64,000 bases of DNA, taken from contig JACPHN010000032.1 in NCBI GenBank assembly GCA_016188575.1, positions 98,185-162,184 on the forward strand, written 5' to 3'. This DNA is from Candidatus Schekmanbacteria bacterium. Lineage in GTDB: Bacteria > CSSED10-310 > JACPHN01. The notes under the pieces are model-generated. The model ran no database searches and had not been told where the DNA came from. It saw nothing but the letters and a program-made list of their open reading frames with translations. Shown one piece after another: positions 26,217-34,705 of this stretch (position 1 is the first letter of the stretch; every line of letters starts with the position of its first letter). The position numbers were made by a program, and so were the translations under genes.

Positions 26217-27019
26217 CCCTGATGGGTGGCACGTCCGAAATCGCCCTCCGCCGCGCCATCGTTGATGCGGGCAGGAAGCTCTATCAGCGCGGACTGATTG
26301 CGGCCAGTGACGGGAATATCTCGGCGCTCCTGGAGGGGCCTGATCGACACGGCGGCGCAGGAAGAGTGCTCGTCACCCCAAGCGCGGTCTGGAAGGGCGA
26401 GATGACCCCGGATATGCTGCTCGTGGTGGATTTCACGGGAAAGCGCCTGAAGGGCGACCGCGCCGCCACCAGCGAGCTCCCCATGCACCTCGCCGTGTAC
26501 CGGTGTCGCCCCGACGTTCGCGCTGTCGTGCACGCTCACCCCCCGCTCGCCACCGCCTACGCCGTCGCTCACACCCACCTCGGCGAGCCGCTGCTGTCCG
26601 AGGTTGTGCTCCGCCTGGGGGCGATCGAGCGCGTCGCCTACAACGCCCCGTCCACCGAGCAGCTCGCCACGTCGGTCGCCGCCTCCGTGGCGGACCACGA
26701 CGTCCTGCTGCTCGCAAACCACGGCGCACTGACCGTCGGCCACGACCTACCTGATGCCCTGGGACGAATGGAGACGCTCGAACACTTCGCCACGATCAGC
26801 CTCGCCGTCCGCCAGCTCGGTGGCGGCATCCGGCTTTCCGACAGTCAGGTGGCGGAGCTCCGCGCGCTCGCCTCCGCGGGTCGCTTTGCCGCGGACCAGC
26901 CGCAACCCTGGTCGCCGCCGGGCCAGCCGTGCACGACGTGCGATGTGTGGAGGCAGGCAGTCACCGCCAAGGTCGCCTCTGAAGTGGTCAAGCAGCTCGC
27001 CAAGGCGAACATTCCGTAG
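26213..27019 (+). CDS. Class II aldolase/adducin-family protein
   Basis: A 268-residue zinc-dependent aldolase-fold enzyme. The metal ligands are visible as HAHPP (residues ~104-108) and a later His in LEHFA. The catalytic Glu lies in TSELPMHLAVY near residue 85, and SDGNIS near residue 32 is the family's phosphate-loop motif. Fold members include fuculose-1-phosphate aldolase, the methylthioribulose-1-phosphate dehydratase MtnB and the DHAP-shunt aldolase. Proximity to mtnP and to microcompartment vertex genes fits cleavage of a 5-deoxy or methylthio ketose-phosphate to DHAP plus an aldehyde. A C-terminal CTTCDVW segment is an unusual addition. Confidence 0.85.
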   Translation: MTLMGGTSEIALRRAIVDAGRKLYQRGLIAASDGNISALLEGPDRHGGAGRVLVTPSAVWKGEMTPDMLLVVDFTGKRLKGDRAATSELPMHLAVYRCRPDVRAVVHAHPPLATAYAVAHTHLGEPLLSEVVLRLGAIERVAYNAPSTEQLATSVAASVADHDVLLLANHGALTVGHDLPDALGRMETLEHFATISLAVRQLGGGIRLSDSQVAELRALASAGRFAADQPQPWSPPGQPCTTCDVWRQAVTAKVASEVVKQLAKANIP

Positions 27020-27028
27020 GAGACCCTC

Positions 27029-27337
27029 ATGCTCATCGGCAAGGTGATCGGCCGCATCGTCGCCACCCGCAAGGACGCGCAGCTCACCGGAGCCAAGCTT
27101 CTGATCGTGCGGCCCGTCGATCTCGATGGCGCAGAGAAGCAGGGGTACGTCGTCTGCATCGATACCGTGGGCGCCGGCGCCGGGGAGACGGTTCTGGTCG
27201 TGAGCGGCAGCTCCGCCCGCATGGCCTCCACCTTCCGAAATGCGCCGGTCGATGCGACCATCGTCGCCATCATCGATGAGATCCAGCGCGATGAGGTAGC
27301 CGCGCCCCCCCCTATCCCGCGGGCCAAAACCCAATGA
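27029..27337 (+). CDS. EutN/CcmL microcompartment vertex protein 1
   Basis: A 102-residue BMC pentameric vertex protein. These pentamers cap the corners of bacterial microcompartment shells. The pattern is typical: GKVIGRIVATRKD, then LTGAKLLIVRPVD, a cofactor-like loop VGAGAGETVLVVSGSSAR, then VDATIVAIID. AGGAG lies a few bases before the ATG. The tail after residue 90 is proline-rich and extra. It is the first of three tandem vertex genes directly after the aldolase gene. Confidence 0.93.
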   Translation: MLIGKVIGRIVATRKDAQLTGAKLLIVRPVDLDGAEKQGYVVCIDTVGAGAGETVLVVSGSSARMASTFRNAPVDATIVAIIDEIQRDEVAAPPPIPRAKTQ

Positions 27338-27639
27338 AGGTCGGGCGCGTCATTGGACGAGTCGTGGCGACCGCCAAGGATCCCTCCCTGGTCGGCAAGA
27401 AGCTGCTCTTGCTGCAACCCATGGATGGCGAGCAACGCCCCAGCGGCGACCCTGTGGTGGGGGTCGACGCGGTCGGCGCCGGCGCCGGGGAGCTCGTTTT
27501 CTACGTCGGCGGCAAGGAGGCCACGTTTCCCTTTTTACCGCAAGAAGTAATCACCGACGCGGGTATCGTCGGCATCATCGACAGCCTCGAGCCCGACCGT
27601 GGGGCGGCCAGCGAGCGCGAAAGAGAGGAGCCGCGGTGA
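27334..27639 (+). CDS. EutN/CcmL microcompartment vertex protein 2
   Basis: A 101-residue paralogue of its neighbours: GRVIGRVVATAKDPSLVGKK, LLLQPMD, VGAGAGELVFYVGGKEA and a GIVGIIDSLE end. The ATG overlaps the previous stop. It has a charged C-terminal tail (after about residue 85) absent from the third copy. The three copies are clearly diverged from one another, so they probably fill distinct vertex roles or mixed positions rather than being a recent duplication. Confidence 0.92.
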   Translation: MKVGRVIGRVVATAKDPSLVGKKLLLLQPMDGEQRPSGDPVVGVDAVGAGAGELVFYVGGKEATFPFLPQEVITDAGIVGIIDSLEPDRGAASEREREEPR

Positions 27640-27911
27640 TTCTCGCGCGCGTCACCGGCAAGGCCGTCGCGACTCGGAAGGAGGCCTGCTTCGAGGGCAA
27701 GAAGCTGCTCCGCATCCAGCCAGTCGATCTTGACGGTTCTGCGGTCGGGTCTTCCTTTCTGGCGTTCGATTCCGTCGACGCCGGGCACGGCGACGTCGTG
27801 CTCGTTGTCCAGGAGGGAGGCTCCGCCAACAGCGTCGCCGGCACCGTCCGGAAACCTCTTGACGCGGTCATCGTGGCAGTGGTCGACACGATCGAGCTCG
27901 ACGCCACGTGA
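27636..27911 (+). CDS. EutN/CcmL microcompartment vertex protein 3
   Basis: A 91-residue third vertex protein, the shortest and closest to the core fold: ARVTGKAVATRKEACFEGKK, IQPVDLDG, then DVVLVVQEGGSA and VDTIELDAT. It starts at a GTG overlapping the previous stop (GTGA). No hexameric (BMC-H) or trimeric (BMC-T) shell gene lies in the window, so these vertices must pair with shell tiles encoded elsewhere. Confidence 0.92.
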   Translation: MILARVTGKAVATRKEACFEGKKLLRIQPVDLDGSAVGSSFLAFDSVDAGHGDVVLVVQEGGSANSVAGTVRKPLDAVIVAVVDTIELDAT

Positions 27912-28600
27912 CGTCCGAGGGCTGGACACGAGCATATACGGAGCGCCCCGACGTGTTCGCGGCTTTTGCGCAAGCAGAGGACCCCGACGAGCAGATCACC
28001 GAAGCGCTGCTCGGCCACGGCGCCGTCACCGGCTGCGTAGCTCTCGACGTCGGTTGCGGGACGGGGCGATTCGGCTCTCGGCTCGCGCCGCACGCCAAGT
28101 CATACGTTGCGGTGGACGCGAGCCCGCAAATGGCCCGGATTGCCGCTGAAAACCTCGGATGCCGGCGAACCGTCGCCATCGCGCGCGGCGAACGTCTCCC
28201 ATTTGCCGATGCGACGTTTGACCGCATCTTGGCCTCCTTCTTGCTCGCAAACCTGCCCCGGTCACTCCGGAACCAGGTGCTCGCCGAGCTCCTCAGGGTA
28301 GCGCGGAGCTCCCCAGAGGCAGCTATCTGGGCGGTCGAAAACCACTGGCACGGCGCGTTTCAGAAGCTGCGCGGCCGCGCGGGCGGTGTCGAGAACGCCG
28401 AAGTGCTGCCATTGCTTCGCGATCATGGATTCCGCGTTGTCGAGACGATCCGCACCCGCCTGCGCTTTCCCTCGCCCGAACACGCGCGCGTGGTGCTCGG
28501 CATGCTGTGCGGAGAGGCCGCGGCATGTGCCCTCACGGAGGAGCCATGCGCGGATATCGATCATCAGGTTGTCTTGCTGGAAAGGGCCGCGGCGCGCTGA
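27908..28600 (+). CDS. Class I SAM-dependent methyltransferase
   Basis: A 230-residue enzyme with the SAM-binding motif ALDVGCGTGRFG near residues 43-54, an acidic strand VAVDASPQM and the segment LPFADATFDRILASFLL of the UbiE/COQ5-like (Methyltransf_11) group. The substrate is unknown. The GTG start overlaps the stop of the third vertex gene (GTGA), so it is in the same operon. It could act on a small product of the salvage pathway, but nothing in the sequence shows that. Confidence 0.85.
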   Translation: MTSEGWTRAYTERPDVFAAFAQAEDPDEQITEALLGHGAVTGCVALDVGCGTGRFGSRLAPHAKSYVAVDASPQMARIAAENLGCRRTVAIARGERLPFADATFDRILASFLLANLPRSLRNQVLAELLRVARSSPEAAIWAVENHWHGAFQKLRGRAGGVENAEVLPLLRDHGFRVVETIRTRLRFPSPEHARVVLGMLCGEAAACALTEEPCADIDHQVVLLERAAAR

Positions 28601-28613
28601 GCCGCCAGATACC

Positions 28614-29408
28614 GTGCTGGATGCCCATTGTCATCTCGACGATCCGCGTTTCGCCGATGACCTCGACGAGGTGCTGGCCCGCGCCAGAGCGGCCGGCGTC
28701 CGGCGTTTCGTCGTTGCGGGCGTGGGACCGGCCCGCTGGCCGCGTCAATGCCAACTGGCTGAAAACTGCGCAGACATTTCGGTCACCTTCGGCATGCACC
28801 CCTGGCTTGCCGCCCAGTCGACTCCCGCGGAGCTTGAGCAGGCGATCGCGGGCCTCGTCAGCCGGATCCGCGGCGCCGGGATGAAGACGCCTGTAGGCAT
28901 AGGCGAAATCGGCCTCGATCGCTCGCCCCGGGTCCCCGCCGATTCACAGGCGCGACAGCGCTTCGCCTTTCGGATGCAGTTGGATGCCGCTCGCAGCCTC
29001 GACCTTCCCGTGGTCTTGCACGTCGTGCGTGCTCACGATACGGTACTGGAGATCCTCGGCGCCGACGGTGCTCCGACGCGCGGCGGCATGGTCCACGGAT
29101 TCAGCGCGAGCCCGGAGATTGCGGAGGCCTACCAGCGGCTCGGGTTTCACATCTCCCTTGGCGGCGCCATCACGGCACCGAACGCGCGCAAGGTGCGCGC
29201 CGCCGCCGCCCGCGTGCGGGAGCACTTGCTGCTCTGCGAGACCGACAGCCCGGACGGTGCGCCGTACGGCTCCGGAGGTAGGCGCAATGAACCCGCCAAC
29301 CTCCCCGAGATCGTGCGGGTGCTCGCCGATCTCCGCGATACCTCTCCGGAGCACATCGCGTCGCTAACGTACACGAACGCAAGATCGCTCTTCCTGCTGG
29401 AGAATTGA
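28614..29408 (+). CDS. TatD-family metal-dependent hydrolase
   Basis: A 264-residue TIM-barrel DNase/hydrolase. Metal-binding motifs are DAHCHLDD at the N terminus, GEIGLDRS (Glu) mid-protein, VLHVVRAHD (His) and CETDSPDGAP near the C terminus. Family members act as 3'-5' exonucleases or D-aminoacyl-tRNA deacylases. The chosen start is the GTG at 28614, which puts the metal-binding His at residue 5 and avoids a long overlap with the methyltransferase gene. The ribosome-binding site is weak, so an upstream start within the preceding gene cannot be excluded. Confidence 0.85.
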   Translation: MLDAHCHLDDPRFADDLDEVLARARAAGVRRFVVAGVGPARWPRQCQLAENCADISVTFGMHPWLAAQSTPAELEQAIAGLVSRIRGAGMKTPVGIGEIGLDRSPRVPADSQARQRFAFRMQLDAARSLDLPVVLHVVRAHDTVLEILGADGAPTRGGMVHGFSASPEIAEAYQRLGFHISLGGAITAPNARKVRAAAARVREHLLLCETDSPDGAPYGSGGRRNEPANLPEIVRVLADLRDTSPEHIASLTYTNARSLFLLEN

Positions 29409-29411
29409 GCC

Positions 29412-30329
29412 ATGTCCACGATGGCATTGTCGCCGTCCACTGGCCCCGACGCCGGTGATATCGAGGACGAATACCGCCTTCATCGCCGCTTCGATCGCAT
29501 CGGACGCCTGCTCGGCGACGCCGGCATGCGGCGTCTTCTCGATTCCTCGGTTGCCATCGTCGGGCTCGGCGGCGTCGGGTCCTTCGCCGCGGAGTCCCTC
29601 GCCCGCAGTGGAATCGGCCATCTCCGCCTCATCGACTTCGACCGCGTGTGCGTCACGAACACCAACCGGCAACTACAGGCACTGAAAGGAAAGATCGGCT
29701 GCTCCAAGGCCGAGGTCCTCGCCGAGCGCCTGCTGCTCGTCAATCCCCAGGCCAGGGTTGAGGCAGTTCCGCAGTTCTACAGCGCCGCGAATGCCGCTCG
29801 ACTTCTCCGCGATGACATTGGCTTCGTGGTCGACGCCATCGACAACGTGACCGCCAAGTGCCACCTCATTGCGCATTGCCGCCGTAACGGGATCCGCCTC
29901 GTCTGCTCCACGGGAGCGGCCGGTCGCATGGACCCGACCTTGATCCGCGTCGCCGACCTGGCCCAGACCCGAGTCGATCCACTTGCGCAAGCGGTGCGAC
30001 GCGTTCTGCGACAGGAGCACGGGTTTCCGGGGAACGGGGACTTTGGCATTCCCGCGGTCTTCTCCACGGAGTCACCCCAGCAGCCGCTACCACTCACCTA
30101 TGATCAGGGCAGGGGTTTCCGGTGCGTCTGCCCTGGCGGCAAGAACGACTTCCATTCCTGCGAGGGGCGCCGCGTCATCTACGGCACAGCTAGCTTCGTT
30201 ACGGGCTCGTTTGGCCTCACCTGCGCCAGCGTGGTCGTCCGTGCGATCGCGGGAAGCGCGCCAGGCAGTGCGCATGCCGAATGCGACACGCCGGATTCAG
30301 CGGTCGTAGGCAATACTGCCGATCTGTAA
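29412..30329 (+). CDS. tcdA: tRNA threonylcarbamoyladenosine dehydratase
   Basis: A 305-residue E1-like (ThiF/MoeB-fold) enzyme that cyclises t6A37 of tRNA to ct6A using ATP. Marks are the start segment RLHRRFDRIGRLLG, the nucleotide loop VAIVGLGGVGSFAAESLARSG, LIDFDRVCVTNTNRQ, and CVCPGGKNDFHSC with YGTASFVTGSFG near the end. The TcdA/CsdL form, rather than ThiF or MoeB, is favoured by the NRQLQAL segment and the absence of zinc-binding CxxC pairs. The tail overlaps the convergent radical SAM gene by 33 bases. Confidence 0.9.
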   Translation: MSTMALSPSTGPDAGDIEDEYRLHRRFDRIGRLLGDAGMRRLLDSSVAIVGLGGVGSFAAESLARSGIGHLRLIDFDRVCVTNTNRQLQALKGKIGCSKAEVLAERLLLVNPQARVEAVPQFYSAANAARLLRDDIGFVVDAIDNVTAKCHLIAHCRRNGIRLVCSTGAAGRMDPTLIRVADLAQTRVDPLAQAVRRVLRQEHGFPGNGDFGIPAVFSTESPQQPLPLTYDQGRGFRCVCPGGKNDFHSCEGRRVIYGTASFVTGSFGLTCASVVVRAIAGSAPGSAHAECDTPDSAVVGNTADL

Positions 30330-31115
30330 CGTCCCGCGCTGCAACCAGAAATACTCGACGCTGCTAGGGCGTCGCATATTCATGCGCCCGTAGATCGCCA
30401 CCCGCGGCGCGCTGGCGCGCGCCAGCCGGCAGGCGTTACTGAATTCTTCGCTCGTGATCGCGTGCGCGCCCGCGTTGCGGCTGCCGGCCCTGCCGACAGC
30501 GATGAAGCGATAGAGGTGCCACGCGTGCAAGCGCGCTCCCGACTGGGCAAGGCACAGCAAGAAGCGGCCAATTGCCTCGACCTCCTGGATGTTGCTGCGG
30601 GTGACGACCGTCGAGATCGTGAACGGCTTTTCGGCCTCGGTAAGCTGTCTCAAGCGCGTCAGGATTGCAGCATGGTGCCGCCCGCCGCCGCGCGGCCAGA
30701 TCCGCAGGCGGTCATGGAGCTCGGGATTCATCGCCTCCAGCGGTAAGACAAAGCGGTCTACGGCGCGGCTTTCCGCAAAATCGCTCGGTAGGGTCCCGCC
30801 GTTGGTGCAGACCTGGACGAAATGGCCAAGATCCTGGGCGAACTCACAGAGCTCGTGCAGATTATGGGGCCACAGGTACGGCTCACCGCCGCCGAATACC
30901 ACATTGCGAATGTTCCGCTGGCGGAGCTCCCTGAGCAGCAACCTTGCTTGCGCCGCTGCCATGGTATCGAGGTCGGTGTCGGCGGCGCAGAAGGGACAGA
31001 CCATGTCGCACGAGGGGACCAGAAAAATGGATGCGATTTGTTTGTGAGATGGCACCTCTTCCATCTGCCGCCACGCCGCTGGAAGCGGCTCGGACCACGG
31101 GTCGAGAAGCTGCAT
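30297..31115 (-). CDS. Radical SAM protein next to an ABC transporter
   Basis: A 272-residue radical SAM enzyme. The [4Fe-4S] motif CDMVCPFC is near residue 34, followed by the SAM-binding NVVFGGGEPYLWP. No auxiliary-cluster (SPASM) cysteines are apparent, and the end is short. The ATG overlaps the stop of the ABC permease (TAATG), which couples it to the NatAB-like pair. It could process or modify a transported peptide or metabolite, but no precursor peptide gene was found. The frame upstream of this ATG is a shadow of the permease. Confidence 0.83.
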   Translation of the reverse strand: MQLLDPWSEPLPAAWRQMEEVPSHKQIASIFLVPSCDMVCPFCAADTDLDTMAAAQARLLLRELRQRNIRNVVFGGGEPYLWPHNLHELCEFAQDLGHFVQVCTNGGTLPSDFAESRAVDRFVLPLEAMNPELHDRLRIWPRGGGRHHAAILTRLRQLTEAEKPFTISTVVTRSNIQEVEAIGRFLLCLAQSGARLHAWHLYRFIAVGRAGSRNAGAHAITSEEFSNACRLARASAPRVAIYGRMNMRRPSSVEYFWLQRGTLQIGSIAYDR

Positions 31116-32428
31116 TACGACTGTCCGCCGGCGACATCGGCAGGCGGGAGGCGCCGCACCGACCGCCACAGCGCCGCTCGTAGGGACGCACCGCCACCAA
31201 TGGATTCGCTCGTGAATGCGCGCATCGCCAGCCCTAACAGGAGCAGCGCGTACGCCGTGTTGGTGCCAATCACTCCGAGCACGCCAAGCACGGTCCCCTT
31301 TCCCACGAGGACATCCTTGAACAGGAGGCACAGATTGAGCACCGGAACGGGTATGAGCACGGGCGATAGCCGCGTGCCGGGTAGCATCATGGCAATCATC
31401 GGCAGCAACATCAGCAACATGATGGGCGACAGATAGGTCTGCGCCTCCTTGAAGGTCTTGGCAAAGAAGGAAATGAACAGCATGAGCGCGGAAAAGAGTG
31501 CCGAATACGGGATGATCATGAGCGGGATCAGCGCAAGCACACTCGCGTCGATGCGCAGCCCCAAGCCGCCGAGCGCATCGGCGCCCTGCTTCCCGAGCGC
31601 CAGCCCATACCGAAAGGTCGCCGCCAAGCTCAGCAGATTCAGCACCGCCGTGGCTGTGGAAAACGTAAACACGGCCAGGAACTTCCCCACGCAAATTTCC
31701 CACCGCTCAAGAGGTGATACGACCAGGGTTTCCAGCGTGCCCCGCTCACGCTCGCCCGCCCCGAGGTCAATCGCGGGGTAGTATGCACCCAGCATGGTGA
31801 CGAACAGCAGCAGGTAGGCAAACAGGCTGCCGAGCAGGTATCCTCCCATTTTCTCCGGAGTGGCCACGTTCTCCGTGCGCACCAGGAGAGGGGCGGCGGC
31901 AGCAGCGTCATGCCCCAAAGCCGTGAGGCGGCTCGTGAGCGCCTCCTTGCCCACGTCCCGTAGCAGCTCCGCGAGAAGCTTGCCGGCCTCGTTGGATCGC
32001 GACTCGGCCTCGTCGACAAACACGACGACTTCGGTCTGTTCGAGGCGGGCTAGCCGGTCAGCGAGATCGCGAGGAAATATCACCAACGCGTCCAACTTCC
32101 CGTCCACCACCTCGCCGCGCGCCTCGGCTTCCATCTCTGGGGCGGCTCGAGCCGCGACCTGTGGCAGCCCATCGAGGCGGCGAATCAGCGAAGCATCGAT
32201 TGCTGCGGCGGTCGCCGGTGGAGTAGGGTCGCGGACTGCATATCCGATGTTCAAGGTACGCTGGCGAGCGGATCGCGCGTGCATGCGGTGCATCTGAATC
32301 ACGGTCACGATCAGCAAGGGGTAGAGGAGGACCGGGAGAAACAGCATGGTGAAAATCGTGCGCCTGTCCCGGAGGGCATCTCGCATCTCTTTCAGGAAGA
32401 GGATCAGAATGCGCTCGCGCGAGGTCAC
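31115..32428 (-). CDS. ABC transporter permease (NatB/ABC-2 type)
   Basis: A 437-residue membrane protein. A helix follows residue 25. A large extracytoplasmic domain (about residues 45-190) comes next, and five to six helices fill the C-terminal half. The segment AIDLGAGERERGTLETLVVSPLER is the classic ABC-2 permease signature. NatB-type exporters move Na+ or antibiotics. It forms a unit with the ATPase gene upstream (4-base overlap) and a radical SAM gene downstream. Confidence 0.87.
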   Translation of the reverse strand: MTSRERILILFLKEMRDALRDRRTIFTMLFLPVLLYPLLIVTVIQMHRMHARSARQRTLNIGYAVRDPTPPATAAAIDASLIRRLDGLPQVAARAAPEMEAEARGEVVDGKLDALVIFPRDLADRLARLEQTEVVVFVDEAESRSNEAGKLLAELLRDVGKEALTSRLTALGHDAAAAAPLLVRTENVATPEKMGGYLLGSLFAYLLLFVTMLGAYYPAIDLGAGERERGTLETLVVSPLERWEICVGKFLAVFTFSTATAVLNLLSLAATFRYGLALGKQGADALGGLGLRIDASVLALIPLMIIPYSALFSALMLFISFFAKTFKEAQTYLSPIMLLMLLPMIAMMLPGTRLSPVLIPVPVLNLCLLFKDVLVGKGTVLGVLGVIGTNTAYALLLLGLAMRAFTSESIGGGASLRAALWRSVRRLPPADVAGGQS

Positions 32429-33156
32429 GATTCGGCTCCAGCGATCAGCGAGAGAAAGGCGTCCTCGAGCGTTTGCGCGCCGGTCTGCGTCTTCAGAGCT
32501 GAAGTCGTGCCGCCAAACACCGGCTTGCCCTGGTGGAGGAGCACGATCCGGTCACAGAGGCGCTCGGCCTCGGAGAGAATGTGCGTCGAAAAAAGGACCG
32601 CCCGGCCGCGATCCCTGCAACGTTTGATAAACGAAATGATCGTTCGCGACGAGAGCACGTCCAGGCCGGCGGTCGCTTCGTCGAGGATGAGGATCGGCGG
32701 ATCGTGGACAATGGTGCGGGCGATGGACACGCGTTGGCGCTGGCCGCTGGAAAGGCGGTCGCAACGCGTTCGGAGGAATGGGGACAAGTCGAGCAGGGCG
32801 GCGATTTCGGCCATTCGACTCGAGAGCTGGTGCCCTCTGATGCCGAACAAGCGAGCGAAAAAGCGCAGCGTCTCCTCGGCCGTCAGACGGCCATACAGGC
32901 CCGTGTCACCCGACAGGAATCCGACGCTGCGCCGCACCGCTCGGGCATCGGTGCGGATGTCGTGACCACCTACCCGCGCCCTCCCAAAGGTCGGAGCCAC
33001 CGCCGTGCTGAGAATGCGAAGTGCCGTGGTCTTGCCGGCACCATTGGGTCCGAGAAGCCCCACGACCTCACCCGCCCGACACTGCAGGTCAAAGTCGCTG
33101 AGCGCCGCGGCGCGGCAACCCTCGTAGATCTTACCTAGCCCCACCGCTTCGATCAT
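32425..33156 (-). CDS. ABC transporter ATP-binding protein (NatA-like)
   Basis: A 243-residue ATPase with Walker [10 protein letters not shown] (about residues 36-44), signature [15 protein letters not shown], Walker [14 protein letters not shown] and the H-loop STHILSE. It pairs with the ABC-2 permease encoded immediately downstream and energises export from the inner membrane. The family is that of NatA and multidrug exporters. Its stop overlaps the permease start (ATGA). Confidence 0.92.
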   Translation of the reverse strand: MIEAVGLGKIYEGCRAAALSDFDLQCRAGEVVGLLGPNGAGKTTALRILSTAVAPTFGRARVGGHDIRTDARAVRRSVGFLSGDTGLYGRLTAEETLRFFARLFGIRGHQLSSRMAEIAALLDLSPFLRTRCDRLSSGQRQRVSIARTIVHDPPILILDEATAGLDVLSSRTIISFIKRCRDRGRAVLFSTHILSEAERLCDRIVLLHQGKPVFGGTTSALKTQTGAQTLEDAFLSLIAGAES

Positions 33157-33210
33157 TTCGCTGGTTCGCCCTGTCTGATCCGACCGAAGCGAGAAGGAGC
33201 GCGCCTGGCT

Positions 33211-33669
33211 CTATCCCTCGGACGAAGTTTCCGGACCGCGCCGGCGCCGCACGATCAGATAGCGGAGGTGGCGGAGACGGCTGACCGGGTCACTGTAGGC
33301 CACGAGGCGCTCCTCGTAACGATCCAGGTACATGTCGTCGCCGCGGGCGCTGGCGTACCGTTCCATACATCGCTCGCATTGAAGCGTGTGCATGATCGAT
33401 ACGATCTTCTCGTTGATGCCCTTGTCTTTGAAGAGGTCTTCGTAGTACTCGGGGGGAGGGCATGTCGACACCTTTCCCTCGAGATCCTCCAAGTACTGGT
33501 TGAATACGACCTGGCAGTTCTTGCACCAGATGATATGCAGCTTTATTTCTTGCTGCCGGATGAGGTCGTAGTTTCCGTAAAAGAAGCGCGCCAGAACTTT
33601 GCGGTCAAGGCAGGGCCCAATAATATCGGAAAGCAGTTTGAGGGTCGTTTCGTCAAAATATGGCAACAT
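33211..33669 (-). CDS. Cysteine-containing hypothetical protein
   Basis: A 152-residue soluble protein of no recognised family. It has CxxC pairs: WCKNCQVVF (about residues 48-56) and LQCERCMERYA (about 97-107), and a single Cys in STCPPP. These could bind zinc, as in anti-sigma zf-HC2-type or rubredoxin-like modules, but the spacing fits neither well. The start at 33669 is supported by GGGAGGT nine bases upstream of the ATG; an upstream in-frame extension is not conserved in character. It lies on its own between the NatA gene and pspA. Confidence 0.55.
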   Translation of the reverse strand: MLPYFDETTLKLLSDIIGPCLDRKVLARFFYGNYDLIRQQEIKLHIIWCKNCQVVFNQYLEDLEGKVSTCPPPEYYEDLFKDKGINEKIVSIMHTLQCERCMERYASARGDDMYLDRYEERLVAYSDPVSRLRHLRYLIVRRRRGPETSSEG

Positions 33670-33791
33670 CCCCAGCCGCACCTCCCTCGCATGTCCCCGA
33701 GGTCGGAGAGGTAGGGCGTCCGCCTTCGCTCGCGGATGCTCCACGTCCCAACACGCGTAGTATCTGACGATATCCGCCTCGAGCGCGCCTC

Positions 33792-34478
33792 TCAGGAGGT
33801 GCTTTCGGGGAGCTCCTTCAGGCCCATCTTCGCCTTGAGGGCCAAGAGATCGTCGTCTACGCCGATCGGTCCCGCCTCGAGGGCTGCGAACTTGTCGTCC
33901 AGTGTATCTCCTGATACCTCCGTTACCGCGGCAGCGCGCGCTTCAATGTCGACTACCTTGGCCTCCAGCCTGGCGAACGTGTCGAAGGCGCTCGTGTCGC
34001 CGACCGAGGCCATCGTCGCGTGGATCTTCTGCTGAGCCGCCGCTCGCCGCGCTCTGGCTTGCAGGAGATTCTTTTTCCGCCGTGCCTCCTCGATCTTGCC
34101 CTCGAGCATTCGCAACTGGGTCTTGAGCTGTTCGACCATGTTCGACTGCTCATCGAGCTGCGACTTCCAGTTGTCAGCAAGCTGCTGGCCGCTGCGCTTG
34201 CGGGCCAATGCCTCGCGAGCCAGGTCGTCCTTGCCCGCCTCTACTGCCATCATGGCCTTCTTTTCCCAGGCCAGACTCTCTTCGGCCGCGTGTCGAAAAC
34301 TCAGCTCGAGCTTCTTCTTGTCCGCAATGGCCTTGGCGACTTCGGTCTTGGCCTTCTGATACGACGACTGCATGTCTCGAAGCGCCTGGTCCAGCATTTT
34401 TTCCGGATCCTCTGCGCGGTCGATCATGTCGTTGACATTCGCCCGGAAGACATCCGAAATCCGACTGAAAAACCCCAT
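33792..34478 (-). CDS. pspA: PspA/IM30-family membrane-stress protein
   Basis: A 228-residue almost wholly helical coiled-coil protein starting MGFFSRISDVFRANVNDM, with the amphipathic N-terminal helix that docks on the inner membrane. DRAEDPEKMLDQALRDMQ is the standard next segment. PspA/Vipp1 proteins form ESCRT-III-like rods or rings and protect the membrane from loss of proton-motive force. The ATG is preceded by GAGAGGA. A good sigma-70-type promoter lies about 78 bases upstream (34556-34585). No pspF or pspBC genes are adjacent. Confidence 0.93.
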   Translation of the reverse strand: MGFFSRISDVFRANVNDMIDRAEDPEKMLDQALRDMQSSYQKAKTEVAKAIADKKKLELSFRHAAEESLAWEKKAMMAVEAGKDDLAREALARKRSGQQLADNWKSQLDEQSNMVEQLKTQLRMLEGKIEEARRKKNLLQARARRAAAQQKIHATMASVGDTSAFDTFARLEAKVVDIEARAAAVTEVSGDTLDDKFAALEAGPIGVDDDLLALKAKMGLKELPESTS

Positions 34479-34555
34479 CAGATCCTCTCCTTCGCCAGAA
34501 TCCCGCGCCACGTCGGGACGGGTGCTCGCTGAGCATCCAACCAAAGCCTCTTATG

Positions 34556-34585
34556 ATCATACCATGCCTCCCGAGAATCGGTCAA
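34556..34585 (-). promoter_or_regulatory. Sigma-70-like promoter for pspA
   Basis: On the minus strand TTGACC (34585-34580) is followed after 18 bases by TATGAT (34561-34556), close to the consensus for the housekeeping sigma factor. The pspA start codon is about 78 bases downstream. A GG-N10-GC sigma-54 box, the enterobacterial pspA type, was not seen. Confidence 0.6.
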
Positions 34586-34705
34586 GAACATGGCAAGCGA
34601 TCGGCTGTCTTGCAACCGACATCGCGTCGCAGTACGATCTTTTGGCGGAAGCGGCGACAGCGCTTGCCGGGACGCCTCATCGGACTCGGTCGGGGTGCCG
34701 TCACA

